A model generated the notes under the pieces. The model searched no databases. It worked only from the letters and a program-made list of their open reading frames with translations, and had not been told where the DNA came from. A program made the translations under genes and the position numbers. Of a stretch of 64,000 nt of DNA, positions 34,805-46,816 are shown piece after piece. The DNA is taken from assembly GCA_019232625.1 (NCBI GenBank), contig JAFANP010000024.1:1-64000 (forward strand), in the 5' to 3' direction. Source of the stretch: Alphaproteobacteria bacterium. Lineage in GTDB: Bacteria; Pseudomonadota; Alphaproteobacteria; Sphingomonadales; Sphingomonadaceae. Every line of letters starts with the position of its first letter. The first letter of the stretch is position 1.

Positions 34805-37108
34805 ATGAACGGCAAGTCTCGGACATACAGGCTGGTCCTGTCCGCATGCGTCCTCGCTCTGGCGCTCGGAGGCTGCGGCGGGGGCGGCGGCGGAGCCCGC
34901 CCGGCGCCGATCGCGGCGCCGGTTCCTCCGCCGCCTCCGCCCCCGCCGCCTCCCCCGCCCCCGCCCGTGCCGGTTCCGCCACCGTCGCCGTCGGGCACGA
35001 ACTACAACGATTCGGAATATAATCGCTCGAACGGCGCCAGCGCCCACAGCGCAATCACCGCCTACAATGCCGGTGCGACCGGCAAGGGCGTGAAGATCGC
35101 GCTGGTCGACACCGGCGTGAACCCCAATCTCGCGGACTTCGCCGGCAAGATCGATCCGGCCAGCCAAGACGTCGCCGCGAATCGCGGCGTCACGGACAAT
35201 GAGGGCCACGGCACCGCCACCGCCGCGACCGCCGCCGCGGCCCGCAACGGCAGCGGCGTGATGGGCGTCGCCTTCGACGCCACAATCCTGTCGTTCAACA
35301 CCGCCAATCCCAACAAGTGCACGGACGACGACGGCTGCTCGCACAGCAGCACCGACATCGCCCGGGCGATCGACCTCGCCCGAGTCAACGGCGCCCGCGT
35401 GATCAACATCTCGCTCGGCGGCCCCGATTCGAGCTTCGCGGTCAACAGCGCGGTCGCCCGCGCCGCGGCCGCCGGGATCGTCGTCGTGCTCTCCGCCGGC
35501 AATAGCGGCGACGAGGCGGGCGGCGGCGATCCGGAAGGGTTCGCGCTCGCCGCGGCCAATGCCGGCAACGTCATCATCGCCGGGGCGGTCGATGCCAGCG
35601 GCAACATGGCCACCTTCTCGAACCGCGCCGGATCCGGGGCCAACACCTATCTCTCCGCGATCGGCGTGCGAGTCGTCGCGCCGGACCAGACCGGCACCCT
35701 GTTCTACTGGAGCGGCACCTCCTTCTCGGCGCCGGTGATCAGCGGCGCCGTCGCGCTGCTCGCCCAGGCCTTCCCGAACCTCACCGGGCGCCAGATCATC
35801 GACATATTGTTCGCCAGCGCCACCGACGCCGGCGCCCCCGGGACGGACGCCGTCTACGGGCGCGGCATCCTCAACATCGCGCGGGCCTTCCAGCCCCAGG
35901 GCACCTTGTCGCTGCCCGGCAGCCAGGTACCGGTGGATGCCGCCACGGGCGGCGGCCAGAGCGCCGGACCGATGGGCGACGCGAAGCCGCGGCTGGCCGG
36001 CGTGGTCCTGCTCGACGGCTTCTCGCGCGCCTTCGTCGTGGACATGGCCTCGGCGCTGCGCCGGGCGCCGCGCGACGAGCCGCTGGCGAGCGGGCTCCAG
36101 CAGGGCCTTCACACCGCAAGCGTCGCCGCCCGCAACCTCTCGGTGTCGATCACCGTCCGTCGCAACCTCGTCGGGCAGCCCGAGGTCGGACTCGCCCAGC
36201 TCGGCCTCAGCCGCGACGATTCGCGCCGGGCCCGGGTCCTCTCCGGCCTCGCCGTCAGCCGCATCACGCCGGGCATGGCGGCGGCGTTCGGCTTCTCGGA
36301 AAGCGCACGCACGCTCCAGCAGCGGCTCTCCGGCCTGTCCGAAACCGCCTTCCTGGTGGCGCGCGATCCGATGACCCGCATGGGCTTCTATGCCGACGGC
36401 GTGTCGAGCTTCGGCCTGCGCCAGTCGATCGGCGGCTTCGGGCTGGTCGCGGCGGGGGAGCGGGGCCAGGTCTACCAGCCCGGGCTCGACCGCGCGATCC
36501 GCCAGCCGGGCTACACGCTCGGCGCCGTCAGCCTCGACCGCCGGATCGGCCCGGCGGCGATCGCCCTGGGCGCGACCCGCCTGGCGGAGGAGCGGACGGT
36601 GCTCGGCGGCCGCCTCTCCGAGAGCCTGACCGCGGCCGGCGCGACGAGCTGGTTCGCCGACGCGTCCCTCGCCCTCCATCTCGGCTCCGGCTGGGACGGC
36701 CATGCGAGCTATCGCCGCGGCTGGACCTCGCTGCGGGGCACGGGCGGGCTGGCCCAGGGCGGGCGGATGACCAGCGACGCCTGGGCGCTCGACGTGGCGC
36801 GGCGCAATGCCTTGACCCGCGGCGACAGCCTGGCGCTGAGGATCATGCAGCCGCTGAGGGTCCGGGCCGGCGGCCTCGATCTCAGCGTCCCCGTCTCCTA
36901 CGATTACGCCACGCTGAGCGCCGGCTACGAGGGCCGCTTCTTCAACCTCGCGCCGACCGGCCGGGAGATCGACGTCGAGGCGGCCTATGGCATGCCGCTG
37001 CTCGGCGGCGAGGTGAGCGGCAACGTCTTCGCAAGGCGCCAGCCGGGCCACATCGCCGCCCTGCAGTCCGATCTCGGCGCCGCGATCCGCTTCACCCTCG
37101 GCTTCTGA
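34805..37108 (+). CDS. Subtilisin-family (S8) lipoprotein with C-terminal barrel-like region
   Basis: A 767-residue secreted protease. The lipobox ALGGC puts the acylated Cys at 24, followed by poly-Gly and a poly-Pro linker (39-62). The S8 catalytic triad is complete: Asp102 (LVDTGVNP), His135 (NEGHGTATAA) and Ser306 (SGTSFSAPV). The C-terminal half (about 480-767) has alternating aromatic and polar strands and ends in phenylalanine (FTLGF), as in outer-membrane beta-barrels. It is therefore autotransporter-like but with a lipoprotein N-terminus. Surface or outer-membrane location is inferred. It ends 57 bases before feoA, but a Fur box lies between. Confidence 0.88.
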   Translation: MNGKSRTYRLVLSACVLALALGGCGGGGGGARPAPIAAPVPPPPPPPPPPPPPPVPVPPPSPSGTNYNDSEYNRSNGASAHSAITAYNAGATGKGVKIALVDTGVNPNLADFAGKIDPASQDVAANRGVTDNEGHGTATAATAAAARNGSGVMGVAFDATILSFNTANPNKCTDDDGCSHSSTDIARAIDLARVNGARVINISLGGPDSSFAVNSAVARAAAAGIVVVLSAGNSGDEAGGGDPEGFALAAANAGNVIIAGAVDASGNMATFSNRAGSGANTYLSAIGVRVVAPDQTGTLFYWSGTSFSAPVISGAVALLAQAFPNLTGRQIIDILFASATDAGAPGTDAVYGRGILNIARAFQPQGTLSLPGSQVPVDAATGGGQSAGPMGDAKPRLAGVVLLDGFSRAFVVDMASALRRAPRDEPLASGLQQGLHTASVAARNLSVSITVRRNLVGQPEVGLAQLGLSRDDSRRARVLSGLAVSRITPGMAAAFGFSESARTLQQRLSGLSETAFLVARDPMTRMGFYADGVSSFGLRQSIGGFGLVAAGERGQVYQPGLDRAIRQPGYTLGAVSLDRRIGPAAIALGATRLAEERTVLGGRLSESLTAAGATSWFADASLALHLGSGWDGHASYRRGWTSLRGTGGLAQGGRMTSDAWALDVARRNALTRGDSLALRIMQPLRVRAGGLDLSVPVSYDYATLSAGYEGRFFNLAPTGREIDVEAAYGMPLLGGEVSGNVFARRQPGHIAALQSDLGAAIRFTLGF

Positions 37109-37137
37109 GGCCCTCGAAGCGCTTTTTCGCTCGTTAT

Positions 37138-37152
37138 TGATAATCGTTCGCA
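37138..37152. promoter_or_regulatory. Fur-box-like site before feoAB
   Basis: TGATAATCGTTCGCA at 37138-37152 matches the 7-1-7 Fur consensus TGATAATnATTATCA at most positions and lies in an AT-rich patch (GTTATTGATAATCGTTCGCA), 13 bases upstream of the feoA ATG. Position before a ferrous iron transporter supports iron-dependent repression. The actual regulator (Fur or Irr) is not shown. Confidence 0.72.
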
Positions 37153-37165
37153 TTATATGGGGTAG

Positions 37166-37410
37166 ATGGCGCTTCGCCTCGATCAGCTGCCGTTCCGCAC
37201 CCCCGCGGTCGTGACCGCGATAGACTGGTCGCGCCTGTCGGACGGCGACGCGCGGCGGCTTCGCAACCTCGGCTTCGACGAGGGCGTCGGCATCGAGTCG
37301 CTGCACGGCGCGCCGTTCGGCGGCGACCCGCTGGCGGTCAGGATCGGTCGGATGATGGTGGCGATGCGCCGGGCCCAGGCCCAGGCGGTCTCGGTGGAGC
37401 CCGTCGCGTC

Positions 37411-37414
<4 letters not shown>
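37166..37414 (+). CDS. feoA: Ferrous iron transport protein A
   Basis: An 82-residue FeoA with an SH3-like fold: MALRLDQLPFRTPAVV, the RRLRNLGFDEG turn and VRIGRMMVAMRR. FeoA is a small cytoplasmic partner of the FeoB iron channel. It begins right behind a Fur-box-like site, and its stop overlaps the GTG of feoB (GTGA). Confidence 0.93.
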
Positions 37415-39264
<1,850 letters not shown>

Positions 39265-39276
39265 GAGAGAAGCGCG

Positions 39277-39771
39277 ATGGCGGGCGTCAACAAGGTGATC
39301 CTGGTCGGCAATCTGGGCGACGACCCGGAAAGCCGGTCGCTCAACAATGGCGGCGAGGTGGTCAACCTGCGCGTCGCCACGTCGGAGAGCTGGAAGGATC
39401 GCGACGGCAACCGCCAGGAGCGGACGGAGTGGCACCGGGTGGTCATCTTCAACGAGAATCTGGGCAGGGTCGCCAAATCCTATCTGCGCAAGGGCTCCAA
39501 GGTCTATCTCGAGGGGCAGATCCAGACGCGCAAGTGGAGCGACCAGTCGGGCGCCGACCGCTATTCGACCGAGATCGTCCTGCAGCGCTTTCGCGGTGAG
39601 CTCGTCCTCCTCGACAGCCGCGGCGGCGGCGGAGGCGGCGGGGGCGACGATTTCGGCGGCGGCTATGAGAGCGGCGGCGGCGGCGGATTCGGCGGCGGCG
39701 GCGGGCGTCCGCAGTCCCGGCCCCAGCCGGCCTCGTTCGAGAGCGACCTCGACGACGACGTTCCGTTCTAG
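39277..39771 (+). CDS. ssb: Single-stranded DNA-binding protein
   Basis: A 164-residue SSB. The OB fold (1-112) starts [18 protein letters not shown] and includes [12 protein letters not shown] and [12 protein letters not shown] Gly-rich linker leads to the acidic partner-binding tail DLDDDVPF. It protects single-stranded DNA and recruits replication and repair proteins. It lies 12 bases after feoB, an unusual neighbour; it may have its own promoter in the feoB 3' end. Confidence 0.97.
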   Translation: MAGVNKVILVGNLGDDPESRSLNNGGEVVNLRVATSESWKDRDGNRQERTEWHRVVIFNENLGRVAKSYLRKGSKVYLEGQIQTRKWSDQSGADRYSTEIVLQRFRGELVLLDSRGGGGGGGGDDFGGGYESGGGGGFGGGGGRPQSRPQPASFESDLDDDVPF

Positions 39772-39802
39772 AGCATTGCGGAATCAGGTTGACGCACTGC
39801 TT

Positions 39803-39905
39803 CCGCTCATCCTGAGGAGCCGGTGAGCTTGTCGAACCGGTGTCTCGAAGGACGGTCCTTCGACACGGGCCTTCGCCAGGCTCAGTCCCTACTCAGGATG
39901 AGCGG
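39803..39905. repeat. Palindromic repeat, divergent half-elements
   Basis: The outer arms CCGCTCATCCTGAG (39803-39816) and CTCAGGATGAGCGG (39892-39905) and the inner arms TCGAAGGAC and GTCCTTCGA (meeting at 39852-39855) are reverse complements. This is the same half-element as at 27514-27632, but here the halves point outward. It lies in the 274-base gap after ssb. The gap otherwise holds only the palindrome at 39967-39986. Confidence 0.87.
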
Positions 39906-39966
39906 ATCCACCTAAACCCAGCGTGCTCTAAGGGGCCACGGCACCCGGGTTTAGGTTGGATCGTCA

Positions 39967-39986
39967 CCCCCGGACCTGATCCGGGG
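39967..39986. repeat. CCCCGGA/TCCGGGG palindromic repeat
   Basis: CCCCGGA (39967-39973) and TCCGGGG (39980-39986) form a small hairpin in the context CGTCACCCCCGGACCTGATC. A relative (CGTCACGCCGGCTTGATCCG) occurs at 52695. Sequences of this type are common intergenic repeats in alphaproteobacteria. Confidence 0.6.
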
Positions 39987-40045
39987 TCTCGCGGAGGCGC
40001 GCGGCGATCTTCCGGCCTGGAATCCCGGCCGGCGCCGGGACGACG

Positions 40046-40582
40046 TCATTTCTCCAGCTTGTCCCTCAGGCCGGCCAGCGCGGCGAACGGGTTCGACTCG
40101 GCCTTCGCCTCCTCCTCGGTCCTGACCCCCGCCTCGCGCAGCGCCGCGTCCGCGCCCGGCGCGCGCGGATAGGGGTCGAGGTTGAGGGACAGGGTCTCCG
40201 CCACCGCCTCGCCGAGGTCGATCGCGGCCCCGTCGTAGAAGACGACGTCCAGCTCGCTCTCGCTGAGCTCGACTTCCTCCTCGCCGCTTTGGCCTTGCGG
40301 CGGCGGCCTGAACTCGATCCGGAAGGCGGAGGAAACCGCCTGCGGCACCGGCTCGGCCGTCGCCACGCAGCTCTGCGTGACGCGCGCCTCGAGGCGCCCC
40401 GTCGCCGTCACCGCGTCGCCGTGGCGGACCAGCGCCGCTTCCGCGGCCAGCGAGTCGACGGAGACCAGGCCGAACCGCTGGGCGAGCGCCGCCCGCTCCG
40501 CCTCGTCCGCCTCGATCGACAGGCTCCGCGGCTCGGCGGCGAGCGTGTCGAGGCGTAGTGGCCGGCTGAATTCCGGCGTCAT
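40046..40582 (-). CDS. YceD/DUF177 family protein
   Basis: A 178-residue YceD-family (DUF177) protein, which in other bacteria affects 23S rRNA accumulation. The family pattern is TQSCVATAEPVPQAVSSAF in place of the usual paired cysteines, the acidic DVVFYDGAAIDLGEAVAETL segment, and NPFAALAGLRDKL at the end. Only one cysteine of the usual CxRC-type pair is present. rpmF, its common partner, is not adjacent. Its start overlaps the stop of the cytochrome chaperone gene (ATGA). Confidence 0.88.
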   Translation of the reverse strand: MTPEFSRPLRLDTLAAEPRSLSIEADEAERAALAQRFGLVSVDSLAAEAALVRHGDAVTATGRLEARVTQSCVATAEPVPQAVSSAFRIEFRPPPQGQSGEEEVELSESELDVVFYDGAAIDLGEAVAETLSLNLDPYPRAPGADAALREAGVRTEEEAKAESNPFAALAGLRDKLEK

Positions 40583-41106
40583 GGCGTCGGCAGCTCCCCG
40601 GCCAGAACGGACTCGAGCGGCACCGCGGCGAGAGCGTCGTGGAAGCGGCGAAGCCGGTCCGCGACCCGCTCCAGGCCGTCCTCGGACGCCGGCGCGTCGC
40701 GATAGACGTTGCGGCGGACGGCGGTCTCGAAAGGCTCGTCGCCGGCCAAGGCGCGGCGGAAGGCGCCGGTGCGGCCGCCGAGCGCGCCCATCAGCTTGCC
40801 CATCTTCTTGCCGACGACGACGTCGCCGATTCCGATCTGCCGCATCGTCGCGTCCATGTCGTCGACGAAGGTCTCGGTGAGCCGCACCGACTGGCCGCGC
40901 GCCTCTTCCGCTTCCCCGGCCGCCTCGAGGCGGAGGAGGATGAGGGCCAGCACGGCGGAGAGCATGTCGAAACGCCCGTCGATCGTGTCGGGCACGCCGC
41001 CCTCGCGGTACCAGAAGGGCTGCCGCGCCGCCGCCACGGCGGCGTCGTAGAGGGGCCGCGCGCCCTCGCGGTCGCGCCGGCCGAGCAGGTTGGAAAGGAA
41101 GGTCAC
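40579..41106 (-). CDS. Ubiquinol-cytochrome c chaperone family protein
   Basis: A 175-residue protein of the ubiquinol-cytochrome c chaperone (Cbp3/UQCC1-like) family. Core parts are ARQPFWYREGGVPDTIDGRF, FVDDMDATMRQIGIGD and the KKMGKLMGALGGRTGAFRRAL helix. It should assist cytochrome bc1 assembly. A GTG start at 41106 is chosen because it precedes the FLSNLLGR opening; the frame runs on upstream without family similarity. It forms an operon with yceD and is divergent from the OmlA-like gene. Confidence 0.88.
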   Translation of the reverse strand: MTFLSNLLGRRDREGARPLYDAAVAAARQPFWYREGGVPDTIDGRFDMLSAVLALILLRLEAAGEAEEARGQSVRLTETFVDDMDATMRQIGIGDVVVGKKMGKLMGALGGRTGAFRRALAGDEPFETAVRRNVYRDAPASEDGLERVADRLRRFHDALAAVPLESVLAGELPTP

Positions 41107-41238
41107 GTCGGCTTCGGCTCCGGGGTCGTACTTGCGCGGTTCAGCTTTTGTCGGATATTGGGTGCTCGAGCCGCCGCCCGCAAGGAGCGGCGTGGAGGCG
41201 CCATTGTCCGCGCCGGGGAATATTGGAGTGTTTTCAGA

Positions 41239-41724
41239 ATGATCCTCCGCAATGGACGCAGCGCCCTGATCGCCGTCCTCGCCGCCGGCGTCGCCCTCGG
41301 GGGCTGCAGCCAGCTGCGCGACCATCAGGGGTTCGTCATCGACGAGACGCTGGTCAGCGCCATCCAGCCCGGCACCGACACGCGCGATTCGGTGATGAAC
41401 ACGCTCGGCCGGCCGACCTTCACCGGCGGGTTCGACCAGAGCGACTGGTATTATCTCTCGCGCAACACCCGGAACATGGCGTTCAACATGCCGCGGCCGG
41501 ACAGCCAGACCGTGCTCCACGTCCGCTTCGACGCGGCGGGCAACGTCGTCAAGGTCGAGCGCAAGGGGATGGAGCAGGTCGCCTCGATCACGCCGATGCG
41601 CGACAAGACTCCGACGCTCGGCCGCCGCCATTCCATCTGGGACGAGATTTTCGGCAATATCGGCGCGGTCGGCTCGGGCATGGGCGCCGGCGCCGGCCAG
41701 GGTGGCAGCGGGCCCAACCAATAG
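41239..41724 (+). CDS. SmpA/OmlA (BamE) family outer-membrane lipoprotein
   Basis: A 161-residue lipoprotein. The signal ends in the lipobox ALGGC (Cys23). The SmpA/OmlA domain (about 30-110) shows the VSAIQPGTDTRDSVMNTLGR start, then SDWYYLSRNTR and LHVRFDAAGNVVKV. BamE is an accessory part of the outer-membrane barrel assembly complex. The C-terminal 45 residues form a Gly-rich extension not found in E. coli BamE. The start is ATG 41239; longer frames upstream are antisense to the chaperone gene. Confidence 0.9.
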   Translation: MILRNGRSALIAVLAAGVALGGCSQLRDHQGFVIDETLVSAIQPGTDTRDSVMNTLGRPTFTGGFDQSDWYYLSRNTRNMAFNMPRPDSQTVLHVRFDAAGNVVKVERKGMEQVASITPMRDKTPTLGRRHSIWDEIFGNIGAVGSGMGAGAGQGGSGPNQ

Positions 41725-43992
<2,268 letters not shown>

Positions 43993-44209
43993 CCTCGCGC
44001 TCTCCCGGGCCTTTTGGCGGTGCTTAGGCCGGGAAGGACAAGTGCGGCAAGCGCGGGGAGGTTCCTTGCCGGGGACGCGGACTCTGCGTGCCGGCCCTTC
44101 GGGGACCGGGCGATCGAGGCGGTGGCGGACGCGGAAGGGATCGCCCCGCCGATCCGGTGACGGGCAGAATGGCATTCCCCCTCGCGCGCCAAGCCTCTAA
44201 CCTCGGCCC

Positions 44210-46816
44210 ATGGCCACCCACGCGAAAACAGGTGCGGCTCCAACGCCGATGATGGCGCAATATCTCGCGCTCAAGGCGGAGGCGCCCGACTGCCTGCTCT
44301 TCTACCGGATGGGCGACTTCTTCGAGCTGTTCTTCGACGACGCCAAGGCGGCCGCCCAGTGCCTCGACATCGCCCTCACCGCCCGCGGAGAGCATGAGGG
44401 CGAGCCGATCCCGATGTGCGGCGTGCCGATCCACGCCGCCGAGACCTATCTCGCCCGGCTGATCCGCGGCGGCTTCCGAGTCGCCATCGCCGAGCAGATC
44501 GAGAGCCCGGCCGAGGCGAAGAAGCGGGGCTACAAGGCGGTGGTCAACCGGGCCATCGTCCGCGTCGTCACGGCGGGCACGCTCACCGAGGAAGCGTTGC
44601 TCGACAGCCGCGCCGCCAACTGGCTCGCCGCGGTCGCGAAGGTGGGAGAGCGCTATGGCATCGCCGCCGCCGACGTCTCCACCGGCCGCTTCGAGCTCGG
44701 CTCCGTTCCCCTCCAGGCGATCGACGCGGAGCTCGCCCGGCTCGGCGCCGCGGAGATCGTCGCGCCCGAGCCGCTGCCGGGGGCCGCCGTCACCGAGCGC
44801 CGTGCCGGCTTCGACAGCGCCGCCGCGGAGGGCCGGCTCAGGCGGCGCTTCGAGGTGGCGACGCTCGACGGCTTCGGCGCTTTCGACCGGGCGGCGCTCG
44901 CCGCCGCGGGCGGGCTCCTCGCCTATCTCGACGAGGTCGCGCGCGAATCCGTCCCGTTCCTGAGGCCGCCGGTGCCGCGCTCGCCCGGCGACCACATGAT
45001 GATCGACGCCGCGACGCGCGAGAGCCTGGAGCTGACCGTGTCCGCCACGGGCAGCCGCAGCGGCACCCTGCTGGCCGCCGTCGACCGCACCGTCACCGGG
45101 GCGGGCGCGCGCCTGCTCGCCGCCGATCTCGGCGCGCCGCTCCTCGACCGGGCGGCGATCGAGGAACGGCTCCAGCTCGTCGCCCTGTTCGAAGCCGACG
45201 CGGGCGTCCGCGAGACGCTGCGACGCCAGCTCAAGGCCCTGCCGGACCTTGGCCGCGCCCTCGGCCGCCTCGTCGCAGGCCGCGGCGGCCCGCGGGACCT
45301 CGCCCAGCTGCGCGACGGGCTGACGGAGGCGCGGGCGCTCCACGCGCGCCTCGCCGCCCTGCCGGATCCGCCCGCGCTGCTCGCGCGGCTGCTTCCGTCG
45401 CTCACCGGCCACGGGGCGCTGACCGATCTCCTCTCGCGCGCCCTCGTCCCCTCGCCGCCGATCGACGCCGCGCAGGGCGGCTATATCGCCGAGGGCTATG
45501 ACGCCGCTTTGGACGTGCTTCGCGCGACGGGGGGCGAGGGACGTCGCGCCATCGCGGCGCTCGAGGCGCGCTATCGCCAGCAGACCGGGATCGCCGCGCT
45601 GAAGATCCGCCATAACGGCGTGCTCGGCTATCATATCGAGGTGCCGGCGAAGAATGCCGACCGGCTGATGGCGGCGGAGAGCGGCTTCACCCACCGGCAG
45701 ACGCTGGCGGGCGTCGTTCGCTTCAACGCCCCGGACCTCCACGAGCAGGCGGTGCGGGTCGGCCAGGCCGGCGCCCATGCGCTTGCCGCCGAGGCCGCGC
45801 ATCTCGAGGCGCTGGTCGACGCCGCCCTCGCCCAGGCGGAGCGGATCGCCGCGGCCGCCGACGCTCTGGCGCGGCTCGACGTCGCCGCCGCCCTCGCCGA
45901 GCGCGCCGCGGAGGGAGGATGGACTCGGCCGCTCTTCGCCGACCATGCCTGCTTCGAGATCGAAGGCGGCCGCCACCCGGTGGTCGAGGACGCGCTGAGG
46001 GCGTCGGGGGCGCGGTTCGTCGCCAACGATTGCGCCCTCTCGCACGACCAGCGGCTGTGGCTTGTCACCGGCCCGAACATGGGCGGCAAGTCGACCTTCC
46101 TTCGCCAGAACGCGCTGATCGCCGTGCTCGCCCAGGCCGGCGCCTACGTGCCGGCGGCGCGGGCCAAGCTGGGCCTGGTCGACCGGCTCTTCAGCCGCGT
46201 CGGCGCCTCCGACAACCTCGCCCGCGGCCGTTCGACCTTCATGGTGGAGATGGTCGAGACCGCGGCCATCCTCGCCCAGGCGACGGAGCGGAGCTTTGTC
46301 ATCCTCGACGAGGTCGGCCGCGGCACCTCCACCTATGACGGCCTCGCCATCGCCTGGGCCGTGGTCGAGGCGATCCACGACCGCAACCGCTGCCGCTGCC
46401 TGTTCGCCACCCATTATCACGAGCTGACCCGGCTCGCCGAGCGGCTCGACGCCCTCTCCCTCCACCACGTCCGCGCCCGCGAGTGGAAGGGCGACCTCGT
46501 CCTCCTCCACGAGGTGGCGAAGGGGCCGGCGGACCGCAGCTACGGGCTGGCGGTCGCCAAGCTCGCCGGCCTTCCCGCGCCGGTGCTCGCCCGCGCCAGG
46601 TCGGTGCTGGCGAAGCTCGAGCAGGGCCGCGCCGCCACCGGCGGGATCGCCGCGGGGCTCGACGACCTTCCGCTGTTCGCGGCCGCGGCGGAGCCGCAGG
46701 CGCCCGCCGACCCGCTCCGCGAGGCCCTGGCGGCGACCCATGCCGATTCGCTCAGCCCGCGCGAGGCGCTCGACCTCGTCTACCGGCTCAAGCAGCTGGC
46801 CGGCGACGAGGCGTGA
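44210..46816 (+). CDS. mutS: DNA mismatch repair protein MutS
   Basis: An 868-residue MutS. The mismatch-binding N-terminus has [15 protein letters not shown] with the Phe-x-Glu wedge. Lever and clamp domains follow. The C-terminal ATPase has Walker [10 protein letters not shown], Walker [16 protein letters not shown] and the ATHYHEL switch. It recognises mispairs and recruits MutL. It is divergent from maeB (217 bases with no other gene), and its stop overlaps the glnD start (TGATG). Confidence 0.97.
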   Translation: MATHAKTGAAPTPMMAQYLALKAEAPDCLLFYRMGDFFELFFDDAKAAAQCLDIALTARGEHEGEPIPMCGVPIHAAETYLARLIRGGFRVAIAEQIESPAEAKKRGYKAVVNRAIVRVVTAGTLTEEALLDSRAANWLAAVAKVGERYGIAAADVSTGRFELGSVPLQAIDAELARLGAAEIVAPEPLPGAAVTERRAGFDSAAAEGRLRRRFEVATLDGFGAFDRAALAAAGGLLAYLDEVARESVPFLRPPVPRSPGDHMMIDAATRESLELTVSATGSRSGTLLAAVDRTVTGAGARLLAADLGAPLLDRAAIEERLQLVALFEADAGVRETLRRQLKALPDLGRALGRLVAGRGGPRDLAQLRDGLTEARALHARLAALPDPPALLARLLPSLTGHGALTDLLSRALVPSPPIDAAQGGYIAEGYDAALDVLRATGGEGRRAIAALEARYRQQTGIAALKIRHNGVLGYHIEVPAKNADRLMAAESGFTHRQTLAGVVRFNAPDLHEQAVRVGQAGAHALAAEAAHLEALVDAALAQAERIAAAADALARLDVAAALAERAAEGGWTRPLFADHACFEIEGGRHPVVEDALRASGARFVANDCALSHDQRLWLVTGPNMGGKSTFLRQNALIAVLAQAGAYVPAARAKLGLVDRLFSRVGASDNLARGRSTFMVEMVETAAILAQATERSFVILDEVGRGTSTYDGLAIAWAVVEAIHDRNRCRCLFATHYHELTRLAERLDALSLHHVRAREWKGDLVLLHEVAKGPADRSYGLAVAKLAGLPAPVLARARSVLAKLEQGRAATGGIAAGLDDLPLFAAAAEPQAPADPLREALAATHADSLSPREALDLVYRLKQLAGDEA

